Assembly: GCF_900091525.1 (NCBI RefSeq)
Contig: NZ_FMCU01000004.1
Span: forward strand, 434,001-498,000
DNA length: 64,000 bases
Direction: 5' to 3'
From: Micromonospora matsumotoense
GTDB lineage: Bacteria; Actinomycetota; Actinomycetes; Mycobacteriales; Micromonosporaceae
Shown here: one piece after another, positions 33,952 through 43,306 of the stretch
Position numbering within the stretch: position 1 is the stretch's first letter
Layout of the letters: each line of letters starts with the position of its first letter
Program-made: the position numbers and the translations under genes
Notes under the pieces: model-generated
What the model was told of the DNA's origin: nothing
Seen by the model: only the letters and a program-made list of their open reading frames with translations
The model's database searches: none

Positions 33952-35378
33952 GGCCGCCGGCCCTCGGCCGGTGCCGCCGACCGCACGCCGAACGCGCGGT
34001 GCCGGTGCAGGATGCGGTCCACCAGCAGGTCGGCGGCGCCGACATAGCGGGCCGGATCGAGCAGGCCGGCGACCTCCCCCGGGTCGAGGACGGCGGTGAC
34101 CCGGGGGTCGGCCGCGACCAGGTCGCGTAACGGCTGCCCGGTCTCGATGGCCCGGCCGGTCAGGGCGGTCAGCAACTCCTTCGCCTCGACCCTGCCCAGC
34201 AGCGGGGCGAGCCGGACGGCCAACCGCTCCGAGGCCATGAACTCCCCGGCGAGGTCGAGGTTGGCGCGCATCCGGTCGGGAAACACCGTCAGGCCCCCGG
34301 CCAACTCGGCCGCCGCGTCGGCGGCACCGCCGGCCAGCCGCAACGCCTCCCGGAACGGCTGCCACTCCGCGTGCCAGGCGCCACCGGGGCGTTCGTCCTC
34401 GGCGACGAGGCAGTGCGCGACGGTCGCGGCGAGCAGCGGCAACTGCGCTGCCGCCGCCCGGATCCGGGTCGCCAGCACCGGGTTGCGTTTGTGCGGCATC
34501 GCGGAGGACACCCCGCGCCCCGGGCCGGTCGGCTCCGCCAGCTCCCCGATCTCGGTACGCGTCATGACCTGCACGTCCGCCGCCATCGCGCCGAGCACAC
34601 CGGTGGTGAGACTCAACGCGCCCGCGACGGCGTGCAGGGGCGTACGCACGGTGTGCCACGGTGCGTGCGGCTCGGCCAGGGACAGTTCGGCGGCGAAGGC
34701 GTGGATCAGCTTCTCGACGTAGGCGTCGTCGGTGTTCCCGGCCAGCCGGGCGAACTCCAGGTAACCGCCGAGGGTGCCGGCGGCCCCGCCCAGCTGCACC
34801 GGCAACCCCTCCGCCAGCAGGGCGTGGACCGCCTGCCGGGCGTCGAGCACACCGGAGAGCCAGGTCGCCGCCTTCAGACCGAACGTGGTCGGCACGGCGT
34901 GCTGGGTCAGGGTCCGCCCCGCCAACGGGGTGCCCCGGTGCCGGTCCGCGAGGGCGGCGAGGGCGTCGGCGGTGGCCGCCAGGTCCGCGTCGACGACCCG
35001 CAGCGCCCGTTCCGCCACCAGGATCAGGGCGGTGTCCAGGATGTCCTGGCTGGTGGAGCCGCGGTGCACGTACTCCGCGGCGGCCGGGTCCAGCGCCGTG
35101 ACCAGGTCGGTGAGCGCGGCGACCACCGCGACCACCGGGTTCGCCGTCTCGGTCGCCCGGCGGGCGACGGCGGCCAGGTCGAGCCGGCGCGCGTCGGCGA
35201 CGGCGGTGATGGTGTCCGCGTGCTCCTGCGGCACCACCCCCAGCCGGGCCTGGGCCCGCACCAGGGCGGCCTCGGCGTCGAGCATCGCCTGCAGGACCGC
35301 CCGGTCCCGTACGGCGTGCTCGATGGCCCGGTCGGCGCTGCTCGGACTGAGCAGCCCGTGGTCGAAGCCTTCGGTCAT
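33948..35378 (-). CDS. Nitrosuccinate lyase-like enzyme (CreD/FzmL family; fumarase/aspartase superfamily)
   Basis: A 476-residue member of the argininosuccinate lyase / PcaB superfamily. The flexible catalytic loop GVSSAMPHKRNPVLA (about residues 275-290) and the EYVHRGSTSQDILDTA and LTQHAVPTTFG motifs are present. By sequence alone it would be called 3-carboxymuconate cycloisomerase or adenylosuccinate lyase. Its 4-bp overlap with a pfam13454-type flavoprotein is the signature gene pair of the aspartate-nitrosuccinate route, where the lyase splits nitrosuccinate into nitrite and fumarate. No purine or protocatechuate genes are near. Family secure; nitrite function inferred from the pair. 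Confidence 0.8.
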   Translation of the reverse strand: MTEGFDHGLLSPSSADRAIEHAVRDRAVLQAMLDAEAALVRAQARLGVVPQEHADTITAVADARRLDLAAVARRATETANPVVAVVAALTDLVTALDPAAAEYVHRGSTSQDILDTALILVAERALRVVDADLAATADALAALADRHRGTPLAGRTLTQHAVPTTFGLKAATWLSGVLDARQAVHALLAEGLPVQLGGAAGTLGGYLEFARLAGNTDDAYVEKLIHAFAAELSLAEPHAPWHTVRTPLHAVAGALSLTTGVLGAMAADVQVMTRTEIGELAEPTGPGRGVSSAMPHKRNPVLATRIRAAAAQLPLLAATVAHCLVAEDERPGGAWHAEWQPFREALRLAGGAADAAAELAGGLTVFPDRMRANLDLAGEFMASERLAVRLAPLLGRVEAKELLTALTGRAIETGQPLRDLVAADPRVTAVLDPGEVAGLLDPARYVGAADLLVDRILHRHRAFGVRSAAPAEGRRP

Positions 35379-37309
35379 GTCGTCACCGCTCCCGTCGTGG
35401 TGGCCGCCCGCACGGTGAGGGCGAGCACCGACAGGCTGATCGCGTCCGCGTCGCCGAGCATCACCGAGTTGACGCCCGGACGCGCCCCGGCTGCGGTCGC
35501 CCAGTGTGTGCCCTCGGTGGGCACCCCGAAGACGAACCGGCGGGCGTGTCGTTCGCCGGCCGCCGTCACCGGGTGGAACGGCCGGCCGGTGACGGCCAGT
35601 CCGCCGGTGACGTGGGGCTCCGCCCCCTGATCGGCGACCACGTGCGGGGTGCAGGACCGGTGCGCGAGCATCCAGCCGAGCAACGGGTCGGCGGTGCGAC
35701 GCAGGTCGACCTCCGGCAACCGCGCCTCGATCATGGCGGTCACCACGTCCCGGGTCCCCGGCGTCCGGGGGGACTCCACGAGGAACCCGCCCTGCTCGGG
35801 GTACGGCGACACCCGCATCTCGGCCCCGACGACCCGGAGCACCCCGGCGCGGATGAGCGCGGCCAACTGCTCGACCCGGTGGGCCGGCGGTCCGATGCTG
35901 AGGAAGGCGTTCATCGGGGTGTACCAGTTGTCCAGGTGGCGCCGGTGCGAGCTGCCCCGCAGGCCGCCGTGGTCGACGGCGAGGCGTACCTCGTTGCGCA
36001 GGTCGCGCAGGACGTCCATGGCCGCCTTGAGCGGGCCGCTGACGTTGCCCTCCTGGGCCGTGTCGGCGTCCTGCTCCAGGTAACGCAGCATCCACTCCTG
36101 CAACGCCGCCGGCTCGGTGAACGTCTCGTCCCGGGCCGGGTCCAGCACCGCGTCCCAGTCCCACCGTTCGGTGATGCCGTAGCGCTGCCGGATCTGCTCC
36201 TCCCGCTCGTCGCCCCGGGGCACGTCGAGATACTCGGCCTCGAAGCGTCGCGCCTTGCCCCGGCAGCCGCCCCGGCGCAGCACGGCCACGTAGTAGACCG
36301 TCTCCACCTCCTTGGCGATCAGCGGCCACAGGTCGGCCATGAAGTCCAGCGGCGTCGCGTCCGCAGCCGTACGGAGCCGCTCGACCAGCTCCACGGTGAG
36401 CACGCGCGGCTCGTGCCGCCCGTGCGCGCCCTTCTCGTTGCGGCCCCGCGCCCGGTACGGGATCCCGCGACGGGACCCGGCCAGCAACTGCGGCTCCAAC
36501 CCGGACGGCAGGTAGGTCAGCCGGCCGTCGTCGCCCCGGACGTAGCGGCCGGCGCGTCCCTCGGTGAGCAGGGCCAGGTAGTCGAAGAAGCAGAGCCCCA
36601 GCCCACGCAGCAGGGTGGGTTCGCCGGGGCGCACCATCGACAGGTCCACGTCCGCCGGGTTGGCCGGCAGAATGTAGGTCAGTCCCCGCTCGACGGCGAA
36701 GGCGGCCAGCGTCTGCTCCGGCACGGTCGGGGTGACCGGGAAGTGGCCCTGCGCCAGCACCACCGCGTCCAGGCCGGGCAGCCGGTCGCCGGTCTGCAAC
36801 TGCACACACTGCCGGCCGTCGGACTCGTCCCACACCGCGACCGCGACCGTGGCGTGGGCGTGGATGCTGACGTTCGCCGGTGCCGTGGTGACCACCCGCC
36901 GGTAGACCCAGGTCAGGTAGTGGCCGAACAAACGGCGGGTGGAGTAGGTGTCGGGCCCCACCCCGCGCAGCTCCTCGGCGACGTCGGACGGGAACTGGTC
37001 GAGGTCGCCCATCAGCACCTGGAAGCGGGCCCACTCGTAGAGGCTCGGGCCCTCCCGCAACTGGCCGGCCAGCTCCACGGTCGGATCGGTGAACACGGTC
37101 ACCTGGGACGCCACGGTGTTCATCAGCAGCCGGTCGGACTGGTCGGCCCGCCACACCCGTCCCGCCCCCGGCGGGTACGGGTCGACGACGTCGATGCGTA
37201 CCGGCCGGTCGGGGTCGGCGGCGGCGTTGGTGACCAGGCGCTCCAGCACGCACAGCCCACGCGGCCCCATACCGACGACGCACACCGCGAGGGGATCACT
37301 GGTAGACAT
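35375..37309 (-). CDS. Flavin-dependent aspartate N-oxygenase-like protein (CreE/FzmM family)
   Basis: A 644-residue FAD/NAD(P)-binding protein starting MSTSDPLAVCVVGMGPRG, with the GxGxxG motif near residue 15, the DPYPPGAGRVW segment and a long C-terminal region. This matches the length and pattern of proteins that oxidise L-aspartate to nitrosuccinate in cremeomycin, fosfazinomycin and alanosine pathways (established knowledge). GGAGG precedes the ATG; the gene overlaps PabAB by 14 bp and the lyase by 4 bp. Direct proof that it makes nitrosuccinate is not possible from sequence, but the lyase partner makes it likely. Confidence 0.78.
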   Translation of the reverse strand: MSTSDPLAVCVVGMGPRGLCVLERLVTNAAADPDRPVRIDVVDPYPPGAGRVWRADQSDRLLMNTVASQVTVFTDPTVELAGQLREGPSLYEWARFQVLMGDLDQFPSDVAEELRGVGPDTYSTRRLFGHYLTWVYRRVVTTAPANVSIHAHATVAVAVWDESDGRQCVQLQTGDRLPGLDAVVLAQGHFPVTPTVPEQTLAAFAVERGLTYILPANPADVDLSMVRPGEPTLLRGLGLCFFDYLALLTEGRAGRYVRGDDGRLTYLPSGLEPQLLAGSRRGIPYRARGRNEKGAHGRHEPRVLTVELVERLRTAADATPLDFMADLWPLIAKEVETVYYVAVLRRGGCRGKARRFEAEYLDVPRGDEREEQIRQRYGITERWDWDAVLDPARDETFTEPAALQEWMLRYLEQDADTAQEGNVSGPLKAAMDVLRDLRNEVRLAVDHGGLRGSSHRRHLDNWYTPMNAFLSIGPPAHRVEQLAALIRAGVLRVVGAEMRVSPYPEQGGFLVESPRTPGTRDVVTAMIEARLPEVDLRRTADPLLGWMLAHRSCTPHVVADQGAEPHVTGGLAVTGRPFHPVTAAGERHARRFVFGVPTEGTHWATAAGARPGVNSVMLGDADAISLSVLALTVRAATTTGAVTT

Positions 37310-39377
37310 CGACGTCCTCCTGGTAGCCGCCGCTGAGCAGCGCGCGCAACGGGGCGGCGGCCTTCAGCAGCATCTCGTCGAACTCCCCCTCCGGGTCGGA
37401 GTCGAGAATGATGGCCCCGCCGGCGCCGACCCGCATTCCGTAGCCGGACAGGACCGCCGTGCGGATCACGATGTTCAGGTCCGCCGTGCCGTTGCAGCTG
37501 AGGAAGCCCAGCGAGCCGGAGTAGATGCCCCGGGCCGTGGTCTCCAGCCCGTCGATGATCTCCAGCGTCCGCAGCTTCGGCGCCCCGGTCATCGACCCGC
37601 CGGGGAAGCACGCCTCGATGCAGTCGACGGCGCCGGACTCCGCCCGCAGCCGGCCCCGGATCGTCGAGACGAGCTGGTGCACGCTCGCGTACGACTCGGT
37701 CTGCATCAGCTTGGGCACGGTGACGCTGCCGACCTCGCACACCCGGCCGAGGTCGTTGCGGAGCAGGTCGACGATCATCAGGTTCTCGGCGCGGGTCTTG
37801 TCGCTGGTGGTCAGCTCGTCGCGCAGCGCCGCGTCGACCGTCGGGTCCGGGTGCCGGGGAGCGGTCCCCTTGATCGGCTTGGTCTCCACGACCCGGTCGG
37901 CGGTCAGCCGCAGGAAGCGTTCCGGGGAGGAGCAGGCCACCTCGATGTCACCCAGCCGCAGGTAGGCCGAGTAGGGCGCCGGGTTGTACCGGCGCATGGC
38001 CCGGTAGAAGGCGAACCCGTCCCGGGGGCGGGGCAGCAGCAACGAGTTGGTCAGGCAGATCTCGTAGCTCTCCCCCGCGACCAGCTCCCGCTTGCAGGCG
38101 GCGATGTCGGCCAGGTACTGCTCCCGGTCCCGCTCCAGCGCCGCGACGAGCGAGCTGGTGTCCACCGGCGGTGGGGTGAGCGGGGTGAGTCGTCCCGCCT
38201 CGGGGATGGCGGTGAGCTGGTCGGCGACGGTGTCGAGCCAGTCCTGTGCCGCGTCGTCGCTGCTCTCGTCGCCGTCGGAGAGCGCGACCAGGTAGGTCTG
38301 CCGGTCCCGGTGGTCGACGGCCACGAACCGGTCCGCGAAGATCCAGTAGGCGTCCGGGGTGTCGGCACGGTGCGGCACGGGCGAGCCGAGGTCACCCTTC
38401 AGCTCGTAACCGAAGTAGCCGACGTAGCCGCAGGTGAGGTCGGTCGGCAGCGCCGACGAGTCGAGGTGGATCCCGGCCAGCCGCTGCTGGAGGTAGGACA
38501 GGATGGTGCCGGGCACCCGCGTCGGCGTCCCGGCCGCCACGGCGACCTCGACCTCGCCGACGCCGACGTCGTAGCGGACCACCTCGGACAGCGGCCCGGA
38601 GGCGTCGCCGAGATAGGAGAAGCGGGACAGCCCCTCCTCGACCCGGGCGCTGTCGAGCCAGAAGGCGTGGGTCGAGTCCCGGAACAGCCGGGCGAACGCC
38701 TGCTCGGCGTCGGTCTCCCAGTCCAGGGTGCGCACGTGCAGCCGGTGCGTCGGCGGGGCGATGGCCGGCGGGGCGGCCACCTGGATGCTCTCCCGGGCCT
38801 GGTGGGCCCGGGTCAGGTCGCGGAAGTTCCCGAGCAGGGTCTGCCCGTACTCGGTGCAGATCGACTCGGGGTGGAACTGGAGCCCCCACATGGGCCGGCT
38901 GACGTGCCGCAGACCCATGATCACCCCGTCCTCGGCCCAGGCCGTCGCCACCAGCTCCGGGGGCAGGTCCGACACGCACAGCGAGTGGTAGCGGACCGCG
39001 GTGAACTGTTGCGGGATGCCGGCGAACAGGCCGTCCCCGTCGTGGCTGATCGACGCCAGGTGCCCGTGCCGGGGAACGGGCGCGGAGCGGACGGCGGCGC
39101 CGTGCCCCGAGGCGATGCCCTGGTGGCCGAGGCAGACCCCGAGCACCGGCACCGGGGAGTCCGCGATGACCTGTGCGGAGAAGCCGAAGTCCTTCTCCCG
39201 GTCGGGTCGCCCGGGGCCGGGCGAGATCACCACGTTGTCGAAACGACGCAGGTCCAGGGTGGCCACGGCCGGGTCGTCGTGGCGGACCACGGTGGGCTCG
39301 ACGCCGTTGACGACGGCGATGAGCTGGAACAGGTTGTAGGTGTAGGAGTCGTAGTTGTCGACCAGCAGGGTACGCAC
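37296..39377 (-). CDS. Aminodeoxychorismate synthase, fused PabA-PabB
   Basis: A 693-residue fusion. Residues 1-200 are a glutamine amidotransferase with nucleophile GVCLGHQG (Cys about 84) and the His-Glu pair in LQFHPESI. Residues ~230-690 are the chorismate-binding synthase with the PabB-type PIKGTAPRH loop. Lysine in PIKGT marks aminodeoxychorismate synthases, whereas anthranilate synthases have PIAGT. It makes 4-amino-4-deoxychorismate from chorismate and glutamine. The GTG start follows GGAGGAGG. With the PabC-like gene at 62303 this yields PABA. Fused PabAB enzymes are common in antibiotic clusters that use PABA or p-aminophenylalanine. Confidence 0.93.
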   Translation of the reverse strand: MRTLLVDNYDSYTYNLFQLIAVVNGVEPTVVRHDDPAVATLDLRRFDNVVISPGPGRPDREKDFGFSAQVIADSPVPVLGVCLGHQGIASGHGAAVRSAPVPRHGHLASISHDGDGLFAGIPQQFTAVRYHSLCVSDLPPELVATAWAEDGVIMGLRHVSRPMWGLQFHPESICTEYGQTLLGNFRDLTRAHQARESIQVAAPPAIAPPTHRLHVRTLDWETDAEQAFARLFRDSTHAFWLDSARVEEGLSRFSYLGDASGPLSEVVRYDVGVGEVEVAVAAGTPTRVPGTILSYLQQRLAGIHLDSSALPTDLTCGYVGYFGYELKGDLGSPVPHRADTPDAYWIFADRFVAVDHRDRQTYLVALSDGDESSDDAAQDWLDTVADQLTAIPEAGRLTPLTPPPVDTSSLVAALERDREQYLADIAACKRELVAGESYEICLTNSLLLPRPRDGFAFYRAMRRYNPAPYSAYLRLGDIEVACSSPERFLRLTADRVVETKPIKGTAPRHPDPTVDAALRDELTTSDKTRAENLMIVDLLRNDLGRVCEVGSVTVPKLMQTESYASVHQLVSTIRGRLRAESGAVDCIEACFPGGSMTGAPKLRTLEIIDGLETTARGIYSGSLGFLSCNGTADLNIVIRTAVLSGYGMRVGAGGAIILDSDPEGEFDEMLLKAAAPLRALLSGGYQEDVDVYQ

Positions 39378-39421
39378 TGATGCCTCCTCCGCTCGGGTCA
39401 CGAAGTGTGGGGGACAGGTGT

Positions 39422-40636
39422 TCAGGGGTGCATCGCGGCGACGACCGCGGCGACGACCGCGTCGGCCTGCTCGTGGTTGAGCCGCGGGTCGCACAGCGAC
39501 CGGTAGGCGCGGCCGAGCTGGTGCTCGTCGGTCACGCTCGCGCCGACGCACTCGGTCACGTCGTCCGCGGCGATCTCCAGGTGCAGGCCGGCCGGCTCCC
39601 GGCCGTGGCCACGCAGCACCTCGACGAAGGTGGTCAGCTCGCCCACGATGGCGTCCAGGTGGCGGGTCTTCACCCCGCCGACGCCACGGACGGTGTTGCC
39701 GTGCATGGGGTCGCACATCCAGGCGACCGGATGCCCGGCGTCGACCACCGCCCGCACCAGGGCCGGCAGGTGGTCGGCGATCTGGCGGTGGCCCATCCGG
39801 CTGATCAGGGTCAGCCGGCCGGGCCGGCGGTGCGGGTCGAGGAGCGCGCAGATCCGCAGCACCTCGTCGACGGTGGCGCTGGGGCCGACCTTGACCGCGA
39901 CCGGGTTGCCCAGCCCCGCCAGGAAGTGCAGGTGGGCGCTGTCCACCGCGCGGGTGCGGTCGCCCACCCACGGCAGGTGCGTGGAGCGCAGGAACCACTC
40001 GCCGGTGGCCTCGTCGAGGCGGGTCAGCGCCTGCTCGTACTCGAGGATCAGCACCTCGTGGCTGGTCCGCACGCCGCCGCCGGCCCGGGACAGCTCCGCC
40101 ACCACCTGCCGGGCGGTGTAGTAGCAGGACAGCAGCCGGTACGGGTCGGCCTGGCGGGCCAGCGCGGTGGCCTCCGGCTCGTTGACCATCAGTCCACGGA
40201 ACACGGGCAGCAGCTGCCCGTCGACCGCTTCGAAAGGCTCGGAGCGGGGCTTGGCGAACTGGCCGCCGAGCCGTCCCAGGCCGATGGTCGGACGGTGCAG
40301 CTCACGGGCCAGGCGCTCACCGAGCGAGGTGATGGTCCGGTGTTTGGCCCGTGCCGAGGTGGTGGCGGCCAGGCCGAGCGGCTCGGCGCAGTCGCCGGCC
40401 TGGAGCACGAACGCCTGCCCCGCGCTGGCGAGGGCCAGTTCCTCGCGCAGCCGCCTGATCTCCTCGACGCCGGTCAGCGCCGGCAGGCCGGACAGGTAGT
40501 CGGCGACAGCGTCGAGTTCGTCCCGGTCCGGCCAGGTCGGCTGCTGCGTGATGGGCAGCGAGCGCCAGCCGGCGGGGCTCCAACTGTCGGTGGTGGGCGC
40601 CTCGGGGCGCCGTACGAGAAGCCGTGGTGATGGCAT
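39422..40636 (-). CDS. Class II (plant-type) DAHP synthase
   Basis: A 404-residue 3-deoxy-arabinoheptulosonate-7-phosphate synthase, the entry enzyme of the shikimate pathway. Motifs: QAGDCAEPLG, FAKPRSEPFE, LAGLGNPVAVKVGPSATVDE and the metal/substrate site DPMHGNTVRG. It is shorter than the ~460-residue housekeeping class II enzymes, like PhzC-type enzymes of secondary metabolism that are less feedback-inhibited (inference). Start at MPSPRLLVRRPE is fixed by GGGGGAG 6 bases upstream. First gene of the long operon; its role is to boost chorismate for PABA. Confidence 0.93.
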   Translation of the reverse strand: MPSPRLLVRRPEAPTTDSWSPAGWRSLPITQQPTWPDRDELDAVADYLSGLPALTGVEEIRRLREELALASAGQAFVLQAGDCAEPLGLAATTSARAKHRTITSLGERLARELHRPTIGLGRLGGQFAKPRSEPFEAVDGQLLPVFRGLMVNEPEATALARQADPYRLLSCYYTARQVVAELSRAGGGVRTSHEVLILEYEQALTRLDEATGEWFLRSTHLPWVGDRTRAVDSAHLHFLAGLGNPVAVKVGPSATVDEVLRICALLDPHRRPGRLTLISRMGHRQIADHLPALVRAVVDAGHPVAWMCDPMHGNTVRGVGGVKTRHLDAIVGELTTFVEVLRGHGREPAGLHLEIAADDVTECVGASVTDEHQLGRAYRSLCDPRLNHEQADAVVAAVVAAMHP

Positions 40637-40723
40637 GGAAGTCTCCCCCTGTATTCTGCGGGGCGGCCCGGTCACCGAAGAGGGCGCCGCGATCCGGTAC
40701 GGACCGTATCGGCGGGGAAGACG

Positions 40724-40805
40724 ATTGGCACAGGGCCATGTACGCCATCTCGCTAGTACCACTGGGATTGGCACCTGGCTATTTGGATACATGGCCCTTT
40801 GGCAC
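40724..40805. promoter_or_regulatory. Repeat-rich promoter region of the biosynthetic operon
   Basis: In the 181-bp gap between the MocR gene and the DAHP synthase gene the motif (A/T)TTGGCAC occurs three times in the same orientation (40724, 40767, 40798). GGGCCATGTA at 40733 is repeated inverted as TACATGGCCC at 40788. MocR regulators commonly bind repeated half-sites, so this is the likely control region of the operon. A related palindrome, GCCAATTGGC, stands upstream of the azoreductase block at 47539. Confidence 0.55.
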
Positions 40806-40817
40806 CGGCGAAGCGCC

Positions 40818-42356
40818 TTATACGCTCTTCCTCAATGCGGTTCGACTGCCCGGATGCGAACGGCCGGAGAATTGCTCGACAACTGTCGCCAGGCGGTCGA
40901 CGCCGGCGAGGATCTTCTCGGGTGGCGTGGCCGCGTAACCGAGGACCAGCCCCCGGCCGATCCCTTCGAGTTCGTCGCCGAACGACGACAGCGGATACAC
41001 CCGCAGGCGCGCTTCCCGGCCGAGCCGGGCCAGGCGTTGCTCGTCGGCCGCCTCGGGCAGGCTGGCGACCAGATGGGTGCCCCGGGGCGGGTTGTCGATC
41101 GTGACGAAACCGCCGAGCCTGCCGCGCAGCGCGCCGACCAGGATGTCCCCGCGTTCCCGGTAGACGTCCCGCATCCGCCTGACGTGCCGGGCGAGGTGGT
41201 TGGCCTCGATGAACTCCGCGAGCGCGGACTGGGTGAGGATGTTGAGCGAGTTGACCGTCGCCCGTTGGACCTCCGTGACGATGTCGACGAGATCCGGGGG
41301 CACCACCAGGTAGGCCAGGCACAGGCCGGGGAACAACACCTTGCTGAAGGTCCCGACGTAGATGACGCGCCCACGGTCGTCGGCCTGGTGCAGCGGCGGG
41401 CCGGGATTCTCCGCCCAGAACTCACCGTCGTAGTCGTCCTCGATGATCCAGCCGTCGGTGTCCCTGGCCCACGCCAGCACCTCGGCCCGCCGGGCCGCGG
41501 ACATCCGGATCGACAGGGGGAACTGGTTGTTGGGCGTCACCACCGCCATCCGCGCGTCCGGGTGCCGGGCCTGGCCCACGGCGATGCACATGCCCTCGGC
41601 GTCGACAGGCACCGGACAGGTCTCCGCGCCGGCGGAGTGCAGGGCGCCCCGGATGGCCTGCAGGCCCGGGTCCTCGACCAGAGCCTTCTCCCCCGGTTCG
41701 AGCAGGGTCAGGGCCATGACGTGCACGGCGATCTGGGCGCTCGGCTGGATGATCACCTGTTCCGGGGTGCACCGGACCCCGCGCATGAGCCCGAGCATGG
41801 CCGCGATGCCCTTGCGCAGCGGCCAGTAGCCGGCCGGATCGCGGTGCGTGTAGAGGGCGCTCGTCAGCTGGTGCGACTTGCTGAACATGATCTGGCCCCA
41901 GACCTTCGACGGGAAGAGGTCCAGGGCGGGCATGCCCAGGGTGAACGGCCGGTCCGGGTAGCGCAGCTGATCGTGCGCCGGGGTGAAGTACGCTGCCGCC
42001 TCCGCCATCCGGCGGGCGGCCCGGGTGATGCGCAGCGGCGTCTGGGTGGTCGCCCGGGGGAGCTTGGCCTCCAACTCCCGGACGCTCTGTCGGGTGGCCA
42101 CCCGGGTACCGGAGCCCACCCGACCGTCGAGATAACCCTCGGCGAGCAGCCGGTCGTACGCCACGAGCACGGTGTTGCGCGAGACGCCCAACTCCTTGGC
42201 CAGGGTGCGGGTGGCCGGCAGCCGGGTGCCCGGGGTGAGCTGCCCCGCCTCGATGCTCCACCGCAACTGTTCGTACAACTGTTGGTAGAGCGGCGCCGAT
42301 GAATGACGGTCGATGAGGAAACCGCTTCCCGGCAGCGCGGGCGACTCACGTGGCAT
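40818..42356 (-). CDS. MocR/PdxR-type GntR regulator with aminotransferase-like domain
   Basis: A 512-residue regulator. Residues ~20-85 are the GntR winged helix (LYEQLRWSIEAGQLTPGTRL, AKELGVSRNTVLVAYDRL). Residues ~130-500 are a type I aminotransferase fold with IIEDDYDGEF and the PLP lysine in YVGTFSKVLFPG. ATG at 42356 is preceded by AAGGGA at 7 bases. It lies upstream of and in line with the DAHP synthase operon, whose promoter region carries repeats, so it is the probable pathway-specific regulator. The ligand may be PLP with an amino compound (inference). Confidence 0.92.
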   Translation of the reverse strand: MPRESPALPGSGFLIDRHSSAPLYQQLYEQLRWSIEAGQLTPGTRLPATRTLAKELGVSRNTVLVAYDRLLAEGYLDGRVGSGTRVATRQSVRELEAKLPRATTQTPLRITRAARRMAEAAAYFTPAHDQLRYPDRPFTLGMPALDLFPSKVWGQIMFSKSHQLTSALYTHRDPAGYWPLRKGIAAMLGLMRGVRCTPEQVIIQPSAQIAVHVMALTLLEPGEKALVEDPGLQAIRGALHSAGAETCPVPVDAEGMCIAVGQARHPDARMAVVTPNNQFPLSIRMSAARRAEVLAWARDTDGWIIEDDYDGEFWAENPGPPLHQADDRGRVIYVGTFSKVLFPGLCLAYLVVPPDLVDIVTEVQRATVNSLNILTQSALAEFIEANHLARHVRRMRDVYRERGDILVGALRGRLGGFVTIDNPPRGTHLVASLPEAADEQRLARLGREARLRVYPLSSFGDELEGIGRGLVLGYAATPPEKILAGVDRLATVVEQFSGRSHPGSRTALRKSV

Positions 42357-42463
42357 GCATTTGTCCCTTGCCCGATCGGGCGAGGCCGGCATTGCCCGTG
42401 TCCGGCCCGCACTGACGATCCGTCTCCCGACCGAACCGGCTCAAGAAACGGAAATGACCATGC

Positions 42464-43306
42464 TTACAACTTAGCTACTGACGAGAGCGCGCCGGACCCG
42501 GCCGGCAGGACGATTCCCGACACAAGCCTGTCCAACTGGGCCGTGTTGTCCACGATGTACGGAAAGGTAGCGGTGGAGTCGGCCGGTATCCGCTCCGTAC
42601 GGCGGGGCAGGGTCACCGGCATCGCGGCGTCCAGGATGGACCTACCGGCCCGGCGGGGGGCGACGAGATCGACGACGCCCCCCGTCGCCAGCGTGCGGTA
42701 GCTGGCCAGTTGCCCGGTGAGGCTGCCGAGCCCGCCCGCCGCGCCCACCGGCCGGCGGTCCGGCTGCCGGACCGCGGCGTTCAGGGCGAACCCGGTCAGC
42801 GCCACCACCAGGGGCGACCTGTCCTGGTCCAGGTAGGCGACCTTGCAGACGTCGTCCTGGTCCGTGCAGACGTCCGGCCGGACGCTGGCCTTGGCGGGTT
42901 CCGTCAGATCGACGGTGAGCACCTGGTATCGCGGTCGTGCGCCGATCAACCGCTCGTGGCACTGCAACACCGCCGCGCCCGTCGCGTCGGTCAGCACCAC
43001 GTCCGGATCACCCAGCAGGTCCGCCGACCACGGGCTCGTCGTCTGGATCGGGGTGGAGATGACCACCGCGCCGACGATCAGCCCGGCGAGCAGGGCGACG
43101 AGCCCCTCCGCGCTGCCCATCGTCAGGATGGCCAGGCGGATCTGCGCGCCCTCGCCGGGTTCGCCGATCCGCCCGGCCAACGTCGCCGCCTGACGCAGCA
43201 GGTCGCCGTAGGTGATCGACGACTCGGACTGGTGCGGCAACTGGAACCGCACCGCCTGGCCGGTGGCCCACCACCCGTCCGAAAGTAACTCCTCAAGCCA
43301 ACGCAT
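42464..43306 (-). CDS. Degenerate half-length ANL (AMP-ligase-like) protein
   Basis: A 280-residue protein. Its N-terminus looks like the start of an acyl-CoA synthetase (SSITYGDLLRQAATLAGRIG, LTMGSAEGLVALLAGLIVGAVVISTP). The ATP-binding P-loop that should follow (TSGTTG-PK) is absent; that place reads KVAYLDQDRSPLVVALTGFA. The C-terminal subdomain is missing. It is coupled to the LuxC-like gene by a 14-bp overlap and has GAGGGA before its ATG, so it seems to be expressed. It may be a non-catalytic partner or a decaying gene. Confidence 0.65.
   Translation of the reverse strand: MRWLEELLSDGWWATGQAVRFQLPHQSESSITYGDLLRQAATLAGRIGEPGEGAQIRLAILTMGSAEGLVALLAGLIVGAVVISTPIQTTSPWSADLLGDPDVVLTDATGAAVLQCHERLIGARPRYQVLTVDLTEPAKASVRPDVCTDQDDVCKVAYLDQDRSPLVVALTGFALNAAVRQPDRRPVGAAGGLGSLTGQLASYRTLATGGVVDLVAPRRAGRSILDAAMPVTLPRRTERIPADSTATFPYIVDNTAQLDRLVSGIVLPAGSGALSSVAKL

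Noticed and set aside
33948..35378. Calling the lyase purine-pathway PurB or protocatechuate-pathway PcaB.
   Set aside because: No purine or beta-ketoadipate genes are nearby, while the overlapping flavoprotein partner points to nitrosuccinate lyase.
37296..39377. Calling the fused enzyme anthranilate synthase or phenazine PhzE.
   Set aside because: The chorismate-binding domain has PIKGT, the aminodeoxychorismate synthase form, the amidotransferase is N-terminal, and a PabC-like lyase is in the locus.
22262..42356. A p-aminophenylalanine route (PapA-PapB-PapC) starting from aminodeoxychorismate.
   Set aside because: No aminodeoxychorismate mutase or prephenate-dehydrogenase-like gene is in the window; PabC supports PABA instead.
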